Shown: positions 26,242 through 35,146, counted from the stretch's first letter. The stretch is 40,931 bases of DNA from an uncultured Bacteroidia bacterium (GCA_938005475.1 CALLNY010000010.1:1-40931); one strand, 5' to 3'. Numbers and translations are program-made. Notes: generated by a model from the sequence alone, not told the origin.

Positions 26242-27579
26242 TTAGAAACTAAATTCTTGCAGGAATTTCGTGGAGTATTGTCCTTTTCTAAATCTCTCAT
26301 CTTTCATTAATTTACGATGAAAGGGGATAGTAGTTTTAACTCCTTCAATTACGAACTCTTCTAACGCACGAGACATCTTATCTATCACTTCTTCTCTCGA
26401 GAAAGCAGAAACGATTAGTTTAGCAATCATAGAATCATAATTAGCTGGTACAACATAACCTTTGTATGCGTGGGAATCCACTCTAACACCATGCCCACCG
26501 GGTAAGTGAAACTCTGTAATTTCACCGGGGCAAGGTCTAAAATCGTTATAGGGATCTTCCGCATTGATACGCACTTCCATCGCATAACGCCCAGTAGGAT
26601 AGTAATTTTTGCCACTAATTGGTATTCCTGCATGTACCTTAATTTGTTCTTTGATGAGATCGTACAAGAAAATTTCTTCGGTAACAGGGTGTTCTACTTG
26701 GATACGCGTATTCATTTCCATGAAATAGAAAGAGCCGTCTTCATCTAAAAGGAACTCTACTGTACCAACACCTTCATAATTTACGTATTTTGCGGCTTTG
26801 ATTGCGGCTTCGCCCATTTTTTCGCGAATTTCTGGAGTAAGTACAGGACTGGGGCATTCTTCTACTAATTTTTGGTGTCTCCTTTGAATGGAACAATCCC
26901 GCTCCGATAAATGACAAACATTCCCAAATTGGTCTCCCACCACTTGTATTTCTACATGTCTTGGATTTTGGATATACTTTTCTAAATACAACCCAGGGTT
27001 ACCAAAAGCGGCTCCCGCCTCCTGCGAAGCTTGTTGAAAAGCCGATTCTATCTCTTCCTCCTTCCATACTAGTCGCATACCACGACCTCCACCGCCCGCA
27101 GTAGCTTTTAATATTACTGGATAGCCTATCTCCTTAGCAATTCTTTTCGCCTCTTCAACACTAGATAATAAACCATCAGAACCCGGAATAGTGGGAACTC
27201 CCGCTTTTTTCATGTTTTCTTTTGCTGTGGACTTATCCCCCATGGCTTCTATAATCTCAGGACTCGGTCCTAAAAATTTGATATTATAATCTTTACAAAC
27301 TTGCGCAAACTTTGCATTCTCCGCCAAAAAACCATAACCTGGATGAATACCATCCACCCCAGTAATTTCTGCCGCAGATATAATATTAGGAATATTAAGG
27401 TAAGAATCTTTACTGGGCGCAGGACCTATGCAAACTGCTTCATCCGCAAATCGTACATGCAAACTATTTTTATCAACCGTAGAATACACCGCAACCGTTT
27501 TTATACCCATCTCCCTACATGTACGTATAATACGAAGAGCAATTTCTCCTCTATTTGCAATTAAGATTTTCTTAAACAT
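26242..27579 (-). CDS. accC: Acetyl-CoA carboxylase, biotin carboxylase subunit
   Basis: The 445-residue subunit begins [18 protein letters not shown] and has the ATP-grasp glycine loop [17 protein letters not shown], the catalytic region [16 protein letters not shown], and [13 protein letters not shown]. It carboxylates the biotin on AccB using ATP and bicarbonate, the first step of malonyl-CoA formation for fatty acids. It is full length. It begins 4 bases after accB on the same strand and the genes form an operon with efp. Confidence 0.97.
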   Translation of the reverse strand: MFKKILIANRGEIALRIIRTCREMGIKTVAVYSTVDKNSLHVRFADEAVCIGPAPSKDSYLNIPNIISAAEITGVDGIHPGYGFLAENAKFAQVCKDYNIKFLGPSPEIIEAMGDKSTAKENMKKAGVPTIPGSDGLLSSVEEAKRIAKEIGYPVILKATAGGGGRGMRLVWKEEEIESAFQQASQEAGAAFGNPGLYLEKYIQNPRHVEIQVVGDQFGNVCHLSERDCSIQRRHQKLVEECPSPVLTPEIREKMGEAAIKAAKYVNYEGVGTVEFLLDEDGSFYFMEMNTRIQVEHPVTEEIFLYDLIKEQIKVHAGIPISGKNYYPTGRYAMEVRINAEDPYNDFRPCPGEITEFHLPGGHGVRVDSHAYKGYVVPANYDSMIAKLIVSAFSREEVIDKMSRALEEFVIEGVKTTIPFHRKLMKDERFRKGQYSTKFLQEFSF

Positions 27580-27583
27580 AAAC

Positions 27584-28084
27584 CTAAATTAGTTCAACTT
27601 CAAATAAAGGCTGGTCATATTCTACAGGCTGTGCATTTTCTACTAATATTCTAACAATTTTACCATCCACCTCTGACTCTATTTCATTGAATAGTTTCAT
27701 CGCCTCTATCAAACATAACACTTGTTTTTTAGTAATTATATCTCCCACTTTTACATAAGGATCCTTATCAGGTGCTGGAGAACGATAAAATGTTCCTATC
27801 ATGGGAGACTTAATCAATATCGTGTTCGCTTTCGTAGTACTAGCTGATGCTTTACTTTCTGATGGAGTAACCGTCTCTTGCGCACTAGTCTGAGAAGGTA
27901 ATACCGGCAAATTTACATTAGTAGAAAGCACAGGATTAATAGGTAACACTTGTTGCGGAATAACTTCATAACTTCCTGAACCTTTTTTAATTTTTATTTT
28001 GAACTCTTTTTCTTCGATTTCCAATTCCGTTAAGTCTGATTTATTGACCGTTCTAATGATTTCTAAAATTGACTTTAAATCCAT
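27584..28084 (-). CDS. accB: Biotin carboxyl carrier protein of acetyl-CoA carboxylase
   Basis: The 166-residue protein has an N-terminal helix ([17 protein letters not shown]), a Pro/Ser/Thr/Ala-rich flexible linker (about 48-85), and a C-terminal biotinyl domain ([22 protein letters not shown]). The biotin attachment site is EAMKLFNE, with Lys130 the modified residue. It carries carboxyl groups from AccC to the carboxyltransferase, whose accA/accD genes are not in the window. It lies between efp (34-base gap) and accC (4-base gap). Confidence 0.96.
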   Translation of the reverse strand: MDLKSILEIIRTVNKSDLTELEIEEKEFKIKIKKGSGSYEVIPQQVLPINPVLSTNVNLPVLPSQTSAQETVTPSESKASASTTKANTILIKSPMIGTFYRSPAPDKDPYVKVGDIITKKQVLCLIEAMKLFNEIESEVDGKIVRILVENAQPVEYDQPLFEVELI

Positions 28085-28118
28085 ATTATTATTGATTAAG
28101 CAATTATCTTTAATTAAA

Positions 28119-28682
28119 TTATTTTACACGTTCAACGTATGTTTTTGTCCTCGTATCTACCTTAATAATTTCATCATTATCTATGAATAATGGCACCTTG
28201 ACTTCTGCACCTGTTTCAAGTTTAGCAGGCTTCATAGCGTTTGTAGCAGTATCTCCTTTTATACCAGGCTCCGTATAAACCACCTTCATAACCACGAAAA
28301 TAGGAATATCCACCGTTAGAATCTTGTCCGTATCGCTATCTATGACAACATCTACCATTTCATTTTCCTTCAAAAATTCTACTCCATCAATTTTGTCTCT
28401 TGGTATGGATATTTGGTCAAAAGTTTCTGGATGGATAAATACCAAATCATTACCATCAGGATAGGAATACTGATATTTCGTTCGAGTTAAATTTACAATT
28501 TCAATTTTTGTACCTGAAGGAAACGTATTATCAATCACTTTTCCTGATGTTAAACTTTTTAACTTAGTTCTCACAAAAGCTGCTCCTTTCCCAGGCTTTA
28601 CATGTTGAAACTCAACCACTGTATAAACATCATTATTAAAACGAATCGCTAAACCGTTTTTGATATCAGATGTATCTGCCAT
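28119..28682 (-). CDS. efp: Elongation factor P
   Basis: The 187-residue factor has the three-domain EF-P order: N-terminal KOW-like domain with the ribosome-tip loop [14 protein letters not shown], an OB domain with [19 protein letters not shown], and a C-terminal OB domain with [22 protein letters not shown]. It relieves ribosome stalling at proline runs. The tip residue is Lys32 in PGKG, the position that is modified in many bacteria. The modification enzyme, if any, is not in the window. It heads the efp-accB-accC operon; no full-consensus promoter was found upstream. Confidence 0.96.
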   Translation of the reverse strand: MADTSDIKNGLAIRFNNDVYTVVEFQHVKPGKGAAFVRTKLKSLTSGKVIDNTFPSGTKIEIVNLTRTKYQYSYPDGNDLVFIHPETFDQISIPRDKIDGVEFLKENEMVDVVIDSDTDKILTVDIPIFVVMKVVYTEPGIKGDTATNAMKPAKLETGAEVKVPLFIDNDEIIKVDTRTKTYVERVK

Positions 28683-28766
28683 ATATAATTAAAGCGCAAT
28701 TTTAAACATAAAAATTGATTTATAAAAATCATTTTTTATTTTTATTTTTAAGTCTCTAAAACAATT

Positions 28767-28774
28767 TATCTTTG
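28767..28774 (+). promoter_or_regulatory. -7 box TATCTTTG
   Basis: An exact TAnnTTTG match 11 bases before the ATG at 28786. No TTG at the usual -33 spacing; the upstream region is AT-only. Confidence 0.45.
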
Positions 28775-28785
28775 CAAAAACATTT

Positions 28786-28989
28786 ATGCGTATCCTTAAT
28801 CCACTTTATGATTGGGCTTTTAAGTACTTGATGGATAACAATGAAATAGCAAAGAAATTTTTAAGTATACTACTCAAAAAGAACGTTATCCATCTTGAAA
28901 ATGCGAAATATTTGAAGTCTTTAAATATTGAGATAGAAATTATTGCAAAGACAACGGGTTTATCTGAATCGGAAATAGAAAAATTATGA
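28786..28989 (+). pseudogene. Internally deleted Rpn/PD-(D/E)XK nuclease-transposase family gene
   Basis: The 67-residue frame joins two ends of a protein family normally about 250-320 residues long. Residues 1-40 (NPLYDWAFKYLMDNNEIAKK, then FLSILLKKNVIHLE) resemble the N-terminus of the PDDEXK_2/Rpn family. Residues 48-67 (LNIEIEIIAKTTGLSESEIE, Lys-Leu) match the typical C-terminal helix ending in TGLSxxEIEKL. The whole nuclease core between is absent, so catalytic activity is not expected. It keeps a start, a stop and a -7 box, so a small protein could still be made. The alternative is that it is an unrelated small gene with chance similarity; that seems less likely because both ends match in the right order. 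Confidence 0.6.
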
Positions 28990-29067
28990 ACGACTAAAAC
29001 TTAAAGCACATAACTTTCTTATTTTTAATAATAACACAAAATTTACCTTTATTTATATCAAAAACGT

Positions 29068-29075
29068 TATATTTG
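29068..29075 (+). promoter_or_regulatory. -7 box TATATTTG
   Basis: An exact TAnnTTTG match 10 bases before the ATG at 29086. The -33 element is not visible. Confidence 0.45.
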
Positions 29076-29085
29076 CCAATTTCTT

Positions 29086-30801
29086 ATGAACGCAAGAAAT
29101 CTTATCTTTTGGGTTATAAATTACATAAGTTTTGGATGTTTAGTAGGACAAGATGCTGATTTGCCTCAAAATCATTTCATTGAGTATTTTATGGATAGAA
29201 TGGACATAATGGGTAAGTTTGAAAATACATTTCAATCCTCTTTAAAACCTTTACCAAGAGAATATATTGCTTGTTATATAACTCAAATAGACTCTAACGA
29301 ACTGTCCTACAAAGATTTACATACCTATTTCAGAGCACGTTATGTTGTAGATGATGATTTTAATGATTCCTTACGTTGTATACCAGAATTTAATGTTGGA
29401 TTTAGAAAATATTTTAGTGGATTGTATCAAAATCGTAGGGATTTAGTTAGTTATTGTACAGAGAATTTTAAGGTGTATATAAATCCTATTTTAGAATTAC
29501 GGTTAGGGCGAGAGGGGAGTAATCGCCCGAATAGTATTCCTAGTATATATCAAAATACTCGCGGAGCTAATTTCAGGGTTCGTTTAGGGAAAAAATTAGG
29601 GTTTTATTCCGAGTTTATGGAAAATCAAATTCGTTTTCCTTCTTTTGTTCGTTTTATCGATTCTACTTCTGTTTTGAGAGGCGGTATATTCCCGGGAGTA
29701 GGATACTGGAAACCTTTCAAAGAAAATGGAGTAGATTTTGGTTTAACAAAAGCCTATTTAACCTATTCTCCCCTTTCTCAATTACGTATAAAAATGGGTA
29801 GAGACCGCAACTTTCTTGGAAATGGTATACAAAGCTTATTTTTAAGCAATTTTGCGGTTGATTATTGGTTTACTAGTTTTCGTTTAGACCTCAAAAAAAT
29901 TCATTATTACTGGCAGGTCTCTCAAATGGTGGACTATATTCCCTATAAATCGGATGCTTATGGAAGACAACCTGCAAAGTACGCTGTCCACCATCAACTT
30001 TTTTGGAATCCACGAAAGAATTTGTCTTTCAGTGTTTTGGAATCGGTCATTTATGCCTCTGCTTCACCTAATCAGAGTAGAGAATTTGAATTACAATATT
30101 TGAATCCTTTAATTTTTTATCGTACCGTTGAACAGCTTATTGGGTCTGCGGATAACTCTTTACTTGGAATTTCTTTTAAATGGAACTTTCTCAAGTCGTT
30201 ACAAGTCTACGGGCAATTAGTTATTGATGATTATAATTTTGGAAATCGTAAAATAGGGAAAGGTTGGTGGGGCAATAAAACGGGTATCCAAGCAGGGATC
30301 AAATATCTTAACGTAGCTACTATTGACCAATTAGACTTGCAACTTGAGTTTAATCAGGTTTCCCCTTACACTTACGGACATACTAACCCCGCTTCAAATT
30401 ACAGCCATTACGGGCAATTTTTAGCGTTTACTTATGGAGCTAACGCAAGAGAAATTACCGCTAAATTATGTTATCAACCTCTCCCAAGGCTCTATGTAGT
30501 CCTACAAGGCATTTACGCTCAAAAGGGTATGGATAAAAACGGGCTCCATTACGGAGGTAATATTTTTAGGACGGGGAACGTTCATTTTCAGGACTACAAT
30601 AATCAAATTTTACAAGGTAGATTATTAGATTTAAAGGTAGGGCATGCTCGTTTTTCGTATCAATTATTTTATACGGATATTTTTTTGGAGTTAGACGCAT
30701 GGTATAGAATACAAAACCTTGAAAATACCAACTCTATTAGGGAATGGGTTATTTTAGGAGGTTTAAGACTAGGAGGATTCAAAAGTTTATGGCATTTTTA
30801 A
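29086..30801 (+). CDS. RemB/Wzi-like outer-membrane protein
   Basis: The 571-residue protein has a signal-like N-terminus (hydrophobic residues 6-21) and a long region of alternating beta strands ending in aromatic/polar residues, as in an outer-membrane barrel. Recognisable stretches include TKAYLTYSPLSQLRIKMGRDRNFLGNG, the YLNPLIFYRTVEQ segment, DDYNFGNRKIGKGWWGNKTG, and SPYTYGHTNPASNYSHYGQ. These fit the capsule-assembly Wzi fold family, which in gliding Bacteroidota includes the RemB motility/surface protein. A role in surface polysaccharide attachment or gliding is possible, but not proven. Its last 13 bases overlap the ATG-initiated tsaD. Confidence 0.7.
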   Translation: MNARNLIFWVINYISFGCLVGQDADLPQNHFIEYFMDRMDIMGKFENTFQSSLKPLPREYIACYITQIDSNELSYKDLHTYFRARYVVDDDFNDSLRCIPEFNVGFRKYFSGLYQNRRDLVSYCTENFKVYINPILELRLGREGSNRPNSIPSIYQNTRGANFRVRLGKKLGFYSEFMENQIRFPSFVRFIDSTSVLRGGIFPGVGYWKPFKENGVDFGLTKAYLTYSPLSQLRIKMGRDRNFLGNGIQSLFLSNFAVDYWFTSFRLDLKKIHYYWQVSQMVDYIPYKSDAYGRQPAKYAVHHQLFWNPRKNLSFSVLESVIYASASPNQSREFELQYLNPLIFYRTVEQLIGSADNSLLGISFKWNFLKSLQVYGQLVIDDYNFGNRKIGKGWWGNKTGIQAGIKYLNVATIDQLDLQLEFNQVSPYTYGHTNPASNYSHYGQFLAFTYGANAREITAKLCYQPLPRLYVVLQGIYAQKGMDKNGLHYGGNIFRTGNVHFQDYNNQILQGRLLDLKVGHARFSYQLFYTDIFLELDAWYRIQNLENTNSIREWVILGGLRLGGFKSLWHF

Positions 30802-31772
30802 TTTTAGCGATAGAAACTTCTTGTGATGATACTTCGGTAGCGATTCTTTGTGATAAAGTAATTCTAGCGAATGTAGTAAGTAGTCAATTAGACCATAGCC
30901 AATACGGAGGGGTTGTTCCAGAGTTAGCTTCTAGGAAGCATTTAGTTAATTTACAAATTGTACTTGAACAAGCTCTTTACCAAGCCCAAATTTCTCTAAT
31001 AGATATAGACGCGATAGCATTTACCCAGGGACCAGGTTTATTAGGTTCTTTATTGGTAGGAATAAATTATGCCAAAGGATTGAGTATAGCTTTACAAAAG
31101 CCGCTCATCGCAGTAAATCACATGGAAGCTCATATCTTAGCACACTGGATTGACTACACTCCCGAACTTCCTTTCTTGTGCTTAACAGTATCCGGAGGGC
31201 ATACCTGCCTTACATTAGTACAGAAAAATCCTTTAAATCATCAAGTAATAGGACGTACGCTTGATGATGCGGCTGGCGAAGCTTTTGATAAAATTGCTAA
31301 ATTGTTGGGATTACCTTACCCTGGTGGTCCTTTTATTGATAAATATGCCCAACAAGGACAACCTATCTATAATTTCCCGAAACCGCAAATCCCCAATTAT
31401 GATTTCAGTTTTTCAGGATTTAAAACTTACATTAAAAATTTTGTAAACAACTTTTCTGCTGAACAAGTACAGCAAGAACTTCCTAATCTTTGTTGTTCAA
31501 TTCAGAATGCCATTGTAAATATTTTGATAGATAAATTTTTTAAAGCTATTCAAGATTTAAAACCAAAATCTGTTGGTATAGCAGGTGGTGTTTCTGCTAA
31601 TTCTACTTTAAGAAAGAAAGTCCAAGAATTGGGAAATACATTGCAAATTCCTACTTATATTCCTAAATTTGAATATTGCACAGATAATGCGGCTATGATA
31701 GGTATTACAGGTTATTACAAATTGCTGTCTCAAAATTTTGGTGATTTAGGTACTGTTCCTTATGCTCGATAA
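30789..31772 (+). CDS. tsaD: tRNA N6-adenosine threonylcarbamoyltransferase
   Basis: The 327-residue protein begins ILAIETSCDDTSVAIL, has YGGVVPELASRKH, FTQGPGLLGSLLVG, the metal-binding His111 and His115 in NHMEAHILAH, LDDAAGEAFDK, and the C-terminal GGVSANSTLR and CTDNAAMIG. It transfers threonylcarbamoyl to A37 of ANN-decoding tRNAs together with TsaB/TsaE, which are not in the window. ATG 30789 is chosen because all family members begin close to it; an ATG 45 bases upstream (30744) would add a basic extension that no TsaD normally has. It starts within the 3' end of the RemB-like gene. Confidence 0.95.
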   Translation: MAFLILAIETSCDDTSVAILCDKVILANVVSSQLDHSQYGGVVPELASRKHLVNLQIVLEQALYQAQISLIDIDAIAFTQGPGLLGSLLVGINYAKGLSIALQKPLIAVNHMEAHILAHWIDYTPELPFLCLTVSGGHTCLTLVQKNPLNHQVIGRTLDDAAGEAFDKIAKLLGLPYPGGPFIDKYAQQGQPIYNFPKPQIPNYDFSFSGFKTYIKNFVNNFSAEQVQQELPNLCCSIQNAIVNILIDKFFKAIQDLKPKSVGIAGGVSANSTLRKKVQELGNTLQIPTYIPKFEYCTDNAAMIGITGYYKLLSQNFGDLGTVPYAR

Positions 31773-31779
31773 ATCTATT

Positions 31780-31787
31780 TAACTTTG
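31780..31787 (+). promoter_or_regulatory. -7 box TAACTTTG
   Basis: An exact TAnnTTTG match just 4 bases before the mscS-type ATG (31792). If used, transcription would start on or next to the start codon. No TTG at -33 is seen. Confidence 0.4.
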
Positions 31788-31791
31788 CAGT

Positions 31792-32625
31792 ATGTTTGAG
31801 ACGTTTTATAACGAGATTTCTGATTTACCTCATTTGATTTGGATAGGTATCGTTATTGTTGTAGCTTTTATTACGCACCGATTAGTCAAGATAGCTATAA
31901 CCAAGTCTATTAAGTTATGGTCTCAGCGGTTAAAGCTAAATCCCACGAAGTTTAAGTTTATGCAGCACTTTTTAGTGTTCATAATTTATTTTACGGCTGT
32001 AATATTGATAGGATATTCTATACCCTCTATTCGTTCCGCGATATTGTCTTTGTTAGCGGGAGCGGGGATTGCGGCGGCAGCAGTAGCCTTTGCCTCTCAA
32101 CAAGCTATCGCTAACACTATCAATGGTTTATTTATTGTCTTTTTTGAACCATTTCGTGTAAATGATAGAATTCGTGTTAACAATGAATTTTTGGGAGTAG
32201 TAGAAGATATAACTATGCGTCATACTGTCATAAGAGATTTTGAAAACAATCGTGTGATTATTCCTAATGCTGTGATTGGAAATGCCGTAGTAATCAATAT
32301 GACCATTGAAGACGAAAGGGTCTTCCGAAGAATGCTTTTTAGAGTAGCTTTTGATGCGGATATTGAAAAAGCAAAAGCTCTAATTTATGAAATAGCAATG
32401 AAACATCCTCTACGAATTGATACAAGAACGGAAGCAGATAAAAAGAATAATCTGCCTGCGGTATTAGTACGAGTACAAAGATTTGATGATAAGGGAATTA
32501 CCTTAGAAACCTATGTTTCTGCCGCTAACTCAGCAGATGCTTATACTATGAGTTGCGAAATTTATGAACAAGTATTAAAGGCTTTCCAAGAAAACGAAAT
32601 ACCATTAGTCAAAGCATTGATTTGA
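31792..32625 (+). CDS. MscS-family mechanosensitive channel
   Basis: The 277-residue protein has three membrane helices (about 12-32, 58-80 and 82-110). The third is the Gly/Ala-rich pore helix (LLAGAGIAAAAVAFASQQA), followed by the conserved FEPFRVNDRIRV and the beta domain (VVEDITMRHTVIRDFENNRV, IPNAVIGN). It opens under membrane tension to release osmolytes on osmotic downshift. Length fits the small MscS class. A -7 box almost touches its ATG. The next gene follows closely but has its own promoter. Confidence 0.93.
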   Translation: MFETFYNEISDLPHLIWIGIVIVVAFITHRLVKIAITKSIKLWSQRLKLNPTKFKFMQHFLVFIIYFTAVILIGYSIPSIRSAILSLLAGAGIAAAAVAFASQQAIANTINGLFIVFFEPFRVNDRIRVNNEFLGVVEDITMRHTVIRDFENNRVIIPNAVIGNAVVINMTIEDERVFRRMLFRVAFDADIEKAKALIYEIAMKHPLRIDTRTEADKKNNLPAVLVRVQRFDDKGITLETYVSAANSADAYTMSCEIYEQVLKAFQENEIPLVKALI

Positions 32626-32636
32626 TATTACAGGGC

Positions 32637-32670
32637 TTTGCAATTGGAAAACAAAAAAACATTATTTTTG
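32637..32670 (+). promoter_or_regulatory. Candidate promoter for the following four-gene cluster
   Basis: TTTG at 32637-32640, a 22-base spacer, then TATTTTTG at 32663-32670. Spacing is at the long end. It precedes the ATG at 32682 by 11 bases. Confidence 0.5.
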
Positions 32671-32681
32671 CTTTTAAAAAA

Positions 32682-33236
32682 ATGATTGGGTTTAAGTATT
32701 GGATGAGCATATTGCTCTTCGTTTATATTCAAATAGCTTATGCACAACAAGATACAAGCAAAGTAAAAAAGCCTAAGCAAGAACGTGATAAGGATATTAC
32801 TAGTTTTCAAGAAAAACAAGACGCTATCATGCAATTGATCGAGCAACAAAAAACGCCATTAGAAAAAATCTTGATGACCGTAGAGCATCACCAAAAAATA
32901 TTAGCACAATGGTCTGAATTATTACGTAGCCCCAAAAAGGTAGAACAATACCGCTATGAAGCAAGAGACTCTGTTTACAACATTCGTAAATACGTAGATA
33001 AAGAACTTATTAAATTAAAAGATTTGTATATCAAATGGCAACCCTTTACTTACGACCTGATGGCAGTCTTTACCAGATATGGAGAACTTCTTGTTCTAGA
33101 AAAGGTAGATGAAAAACTCAAAAAAATGATTATAGCCTACCGTGAACATAATGATAAAATTGATAAAATCCTTAAAATATCTGAAGACATTAACAATGAA
33201 TGTAGTTACTTGTTAGATTCTAAGTTAAAACAATGA
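32682..33236 (+). CDS. Secreted coiled-coil protein of unknown function
   Basis: The 184-residue protein (from ATG 32682) has a signal peptide ending in AYAQ, followed by a Lys-rich stretch and long helices with heptad-like Leu/Ile (QDAIMQLIEQQKTPLEK, VDEKLKKMIIAYREH). No membrane helix beyond the signal and no catalytic motif is visible. A shorter start at ATG 32703 is possible; TTG 32622 inside the mscS stop is unlikely. The next gene's ATG (33233) overlaps its stop codon in an ATGA arrangement, so translation is coupled. Function is unknown. Confidence 0.6.
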   Translation: MIGFKYWMSILLFVYIQIAYAQQDTSKVKKPKQERDKDITSFQEKQDAIMQLIEQQKTPLEKILMTVEHHQKILAQWSELLRSPKKVEQYRYEARDSVYNIRKYVDKELIKLKDLYIKWQPFTYDLMAVFTRYGELLVLEKVDEKLKKMIIAYREHNDKIDKILKISEDINNECSYLLDSKLKQ

Positions 33237-33850
33237 AAATTATTTGTATTGGCAGAAATTATGCTGAACATGCACATGAATTGCAGCATGCAGTTCCTGA
33301 AGAGCCAGTTGTATTTTTAAAACCAGATACCGCTTTAATGAAAAACGGAGAAAAATTTTGGATACCTCCTTTTTCTAATGATATTCATTATGAATGTGAG
33401 CTCGTTTTGAAAATTGCAAGACAAGGTAAATTCATTCAACCCAAATTTGCTTATACTTATATTGATAGTGTAAGTTTAGGGATTGATTTTACGGCTCGTG
33501 ATATACAAAATGAACTTAAAAAGAAAGGTTTGCCATGGGAAAAAGCTAAAGCTTTTAATAATTCTGCTTTATGCTCCGATATTTTTGTTCCTTTTGAAAA
33601 CTTTCGAGATATTCATGATGTTCATTTTTCTTTAAAAGTGAACGGTGAAGTGCGGCAGGTCGGGCATACTAAAAATATGATTTTTCCTGTGGATAAGATG
33701 ATTGAACATGTATCTCAATTTTTTGTTATCAAAACGGGAGATTTAATTTATACAGGCACTCCTGCAGGTGTAGGTAAAGTCAATCCAGGGGATAAATTAG
33801 AAGGCTTTTTAGAACACCAAAAAATGTTTGAAGTAATTATTGCAGGTTAA
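33233..33850 (+). CDS. Fumarylacetoacetate hydrolase (FAH) family protein
   Basis: The 205-residue protein has the compact FAH fold: IGRNYAEH, KPDTALM, the metal ligands Glu54 and Glu56 (HYECELVLKI) and Asp85 (GIDFTARD), then KGLPWEKAKAFNNSA and TGTPAGVG. Members hydrolyse or decarboxylate beta-diketo acids such as oxaloacetate or acylpyruvates, with Mg2+ or Mn2+. The exact substrate cannot be read. Length is normal for the short, single-domain subgroup. It overlaps the preceding gene by 4 bases and the next gene begins 2 bases after its stop. Confidence 0.9.
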   Translation: MKIICIGRNYAEHAHELQHAVPEEPVVFLKPDTALMKNGEKFWIPPFSNDIHYECELVLKIARQGKFIQPKFAYTYIDSVSLGIDFTARDIQNELKKKGLPWEKAKAFNNSALCSDIFVPFENFRDIHDVHFSLKVNGEVRQVGHTKNMIFPVDKMIEHVSQFFVIKTGDLIYTGTPAGVGKVNPGDKLEGFLEHQKMFEVIIAG

Positions 33851-33852
33851 AA

Positions 33853-34482
33853 ATGGATGCTTTACAAATTTTTCAAGAAAATTTAAATCAGATTGTTGCG
33901 AACGTAAACATTCACGCTAAATTTTTGAATACATTAAGCTACATGGAACACATTGGTTCCTACAAAATTATCAGCACACAACATGGTGAAACAATTGATG
34001 AAATGATATTAAAACACGCCGCAGAAGAAGCAAGACACGGTTATTATTTGAAAAAACTTTCTCATAAAATTTTACCTAATCATAACTCTGATTATAGCCC
34101 TTCTTTTTTATTAGCCCCTATCGCTTCAAAACAATATCTATCACGTTTAGATATTGGCATCAACAGAATGTTAAAAAAATTTAATTTAACAAATTCAGAA
34201 AAAAAATTTGCCGCTTATTTACTAGTCACTTATGGTATAGAACAAAGAGCAGATAGCCTCTATCCTTTGTACCAGAAAGTACTTGATGAAAATCAAGTGA
34301 AAATTTCCGTTAAATCGATTATTACAGAAGAAGTGGGGCATTTACAAGAAATGAATAAGGCGTTAGAACGATTTGGAAAAATTAGTGAAGACTGGAAGCA
34401 AATTGCACAAAACATAGAAAATCAGTTATTTATAGATTGGAATGAACAAATGGCACGAGATTTGATACGCTTATTAAAATGA
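33853..34482 (+). CDS. Ferritin-like di-iron protein, function unknown
   Basis: The 209-residue helical protein carries a full di-iron carboxylate ligand set by position: Glu32 in helix 1, Glu59-Ala-Arg-His62 in helix 2, Glu130 in helix 3 and Glu160-Val-Gly-His163 in helix 4. That is the E, ExxH, E, ExxH order of ferritin-like oxygenases and peroxidases. It has no signal peptide or membrane helix. I do not recognise a named subfamily; it could be an oxygenase, oxidase or rubrerythrin-like stress protein. It sits 2 bases after the FAH-family gene and overlaps the next gene's ATG by 4 bases, so it is central to a tightly packed operon. Confidence 0.7.
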   Translation: MDALQIFQENLNQIVANVNIHAKFLNTLSYMEHIGSYKIISTQHGETIDEMILKHAAEEARHGYYLKKLSHKILPNHNSDYSPSFLLAPIASKQYLSRLDIGINRMLKKFNLTNSEKKFAAYLLVTYGIEQRADSLYPLYQKVLDENQVKISVKSIITEEVGHLQEMNKALERFGKISEDWKQIAQNIENQLFIDWNEQMARDLIRLLK

Positions 34483-35006
34483 AGGTTCACTTGATTGTTG
34501 TAGTATTTTTGCTAGTAAACATTTTATTTGCTCAAAATCCTGACAATATCAAGGAATGGAAAACTTATAAAAATAAATTCTATGAGCTTCAATATTTGAA
34601 TAAATGGGATGTAGAACTAGATAAACCATTTGAGGATTTTATTGCTTATCTACGCCCAGCCGCTCCGGGCTTACCCATGCGTGAATCCCTCATTATGACC
34701 ACTATTCCCATCACCGACCAACCCATCTATAACCTAGATAGCTACCAAAGAATTAAGGAGGAAGAAGTTAAAAATCAAATCTTTAGAGCAGAAATCCTTG
34801 AAAGTAGAATCGTTAAAAAAGCAGGTATTCCTACTCACATTATCGTCTATAAAGGAGAAAAAGAGGGGCTACGCATGAAATGGAAAGAATGGACCTGGCT
34901 TAAAGATAAATACTTATTCCAACTCGTTTATGCTGCTCAAGAATCTACTTTCGATACTTTTATTCGCTCTGCTGAAGTTTTACAAAGCTCTATTAAATTT
35001 AAGTAA
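34479..35006 (+). CDS. Small secreted PsbP/DcrB-like protein
   Basis: The 175-residue product has a signal peptide (residues 1-19, ending LFAQ). The mature part starts WKTYKNKFYELQYLNKWDVE and continues through EDFIAYLRPAAPG, an LIMTTIPI strand and IIVYKGEKEG, ending with a VLQSSIKFK strand. This order, a Y-x-F/Y-P-like opening then strand pairs around a helix, resembles the PsbP/DcrB fold common in secreted Bacteroidota proteins. The role is unknown. It starts within the stop of the di-iron gene (ATGA). Confidence 0.6.
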   Translation: MKVHLIVVVFLLVNILFAQNPDNIKEWKTYKNKFYELQYLNKWDVELDKPFEDFIAYLRPAAPGLPMRESLIMTTIPITDQPIYNLDSYQRIKEEEVKNQIFRAEILESRIVKKAGIPTHIIVYKGEKEGLRMKWKEWTWLKDKYLFQLVYAAQESTFDTFIRSAEVLQSSIKFK

Positions 35007-35103
35007 CCCCCTGAATTGAATTACATTTTGATTCAACTCTTCCATATTAACATAAAACATATTAAAAGATACTATGTTTAAATAAAAAATCAATAGTTCA
35101 AAG

Positions 35104-35132
35104 TTGGTGAACACAATAAATTTGTAATTTTG
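35104..35132 (+). promoter_or_regulatory. Candidate promoter for the giant secreted protein
   Basis: Two overlapping -7 boxes, TAAATTTG (35117-35124) and TAATTTTG (35125-35132). A TTG at 35104-35106 lies 18 bases before the second. A 5-bp inverted repeat (GTTCA 35096-35100, TGAAC 35108-35112) surrounds the TTG. Confidence 0.5.
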
Positions 35133-35146
35133 AGGTGATGATAGTC

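Noticed and set aside
35013-35039. Imperfect 9-bp inverted repeat after the small secreted protein gene
   Set aside because: One internal mismatch, a 9-base loop and no T run after it; too weak to call a terminator.
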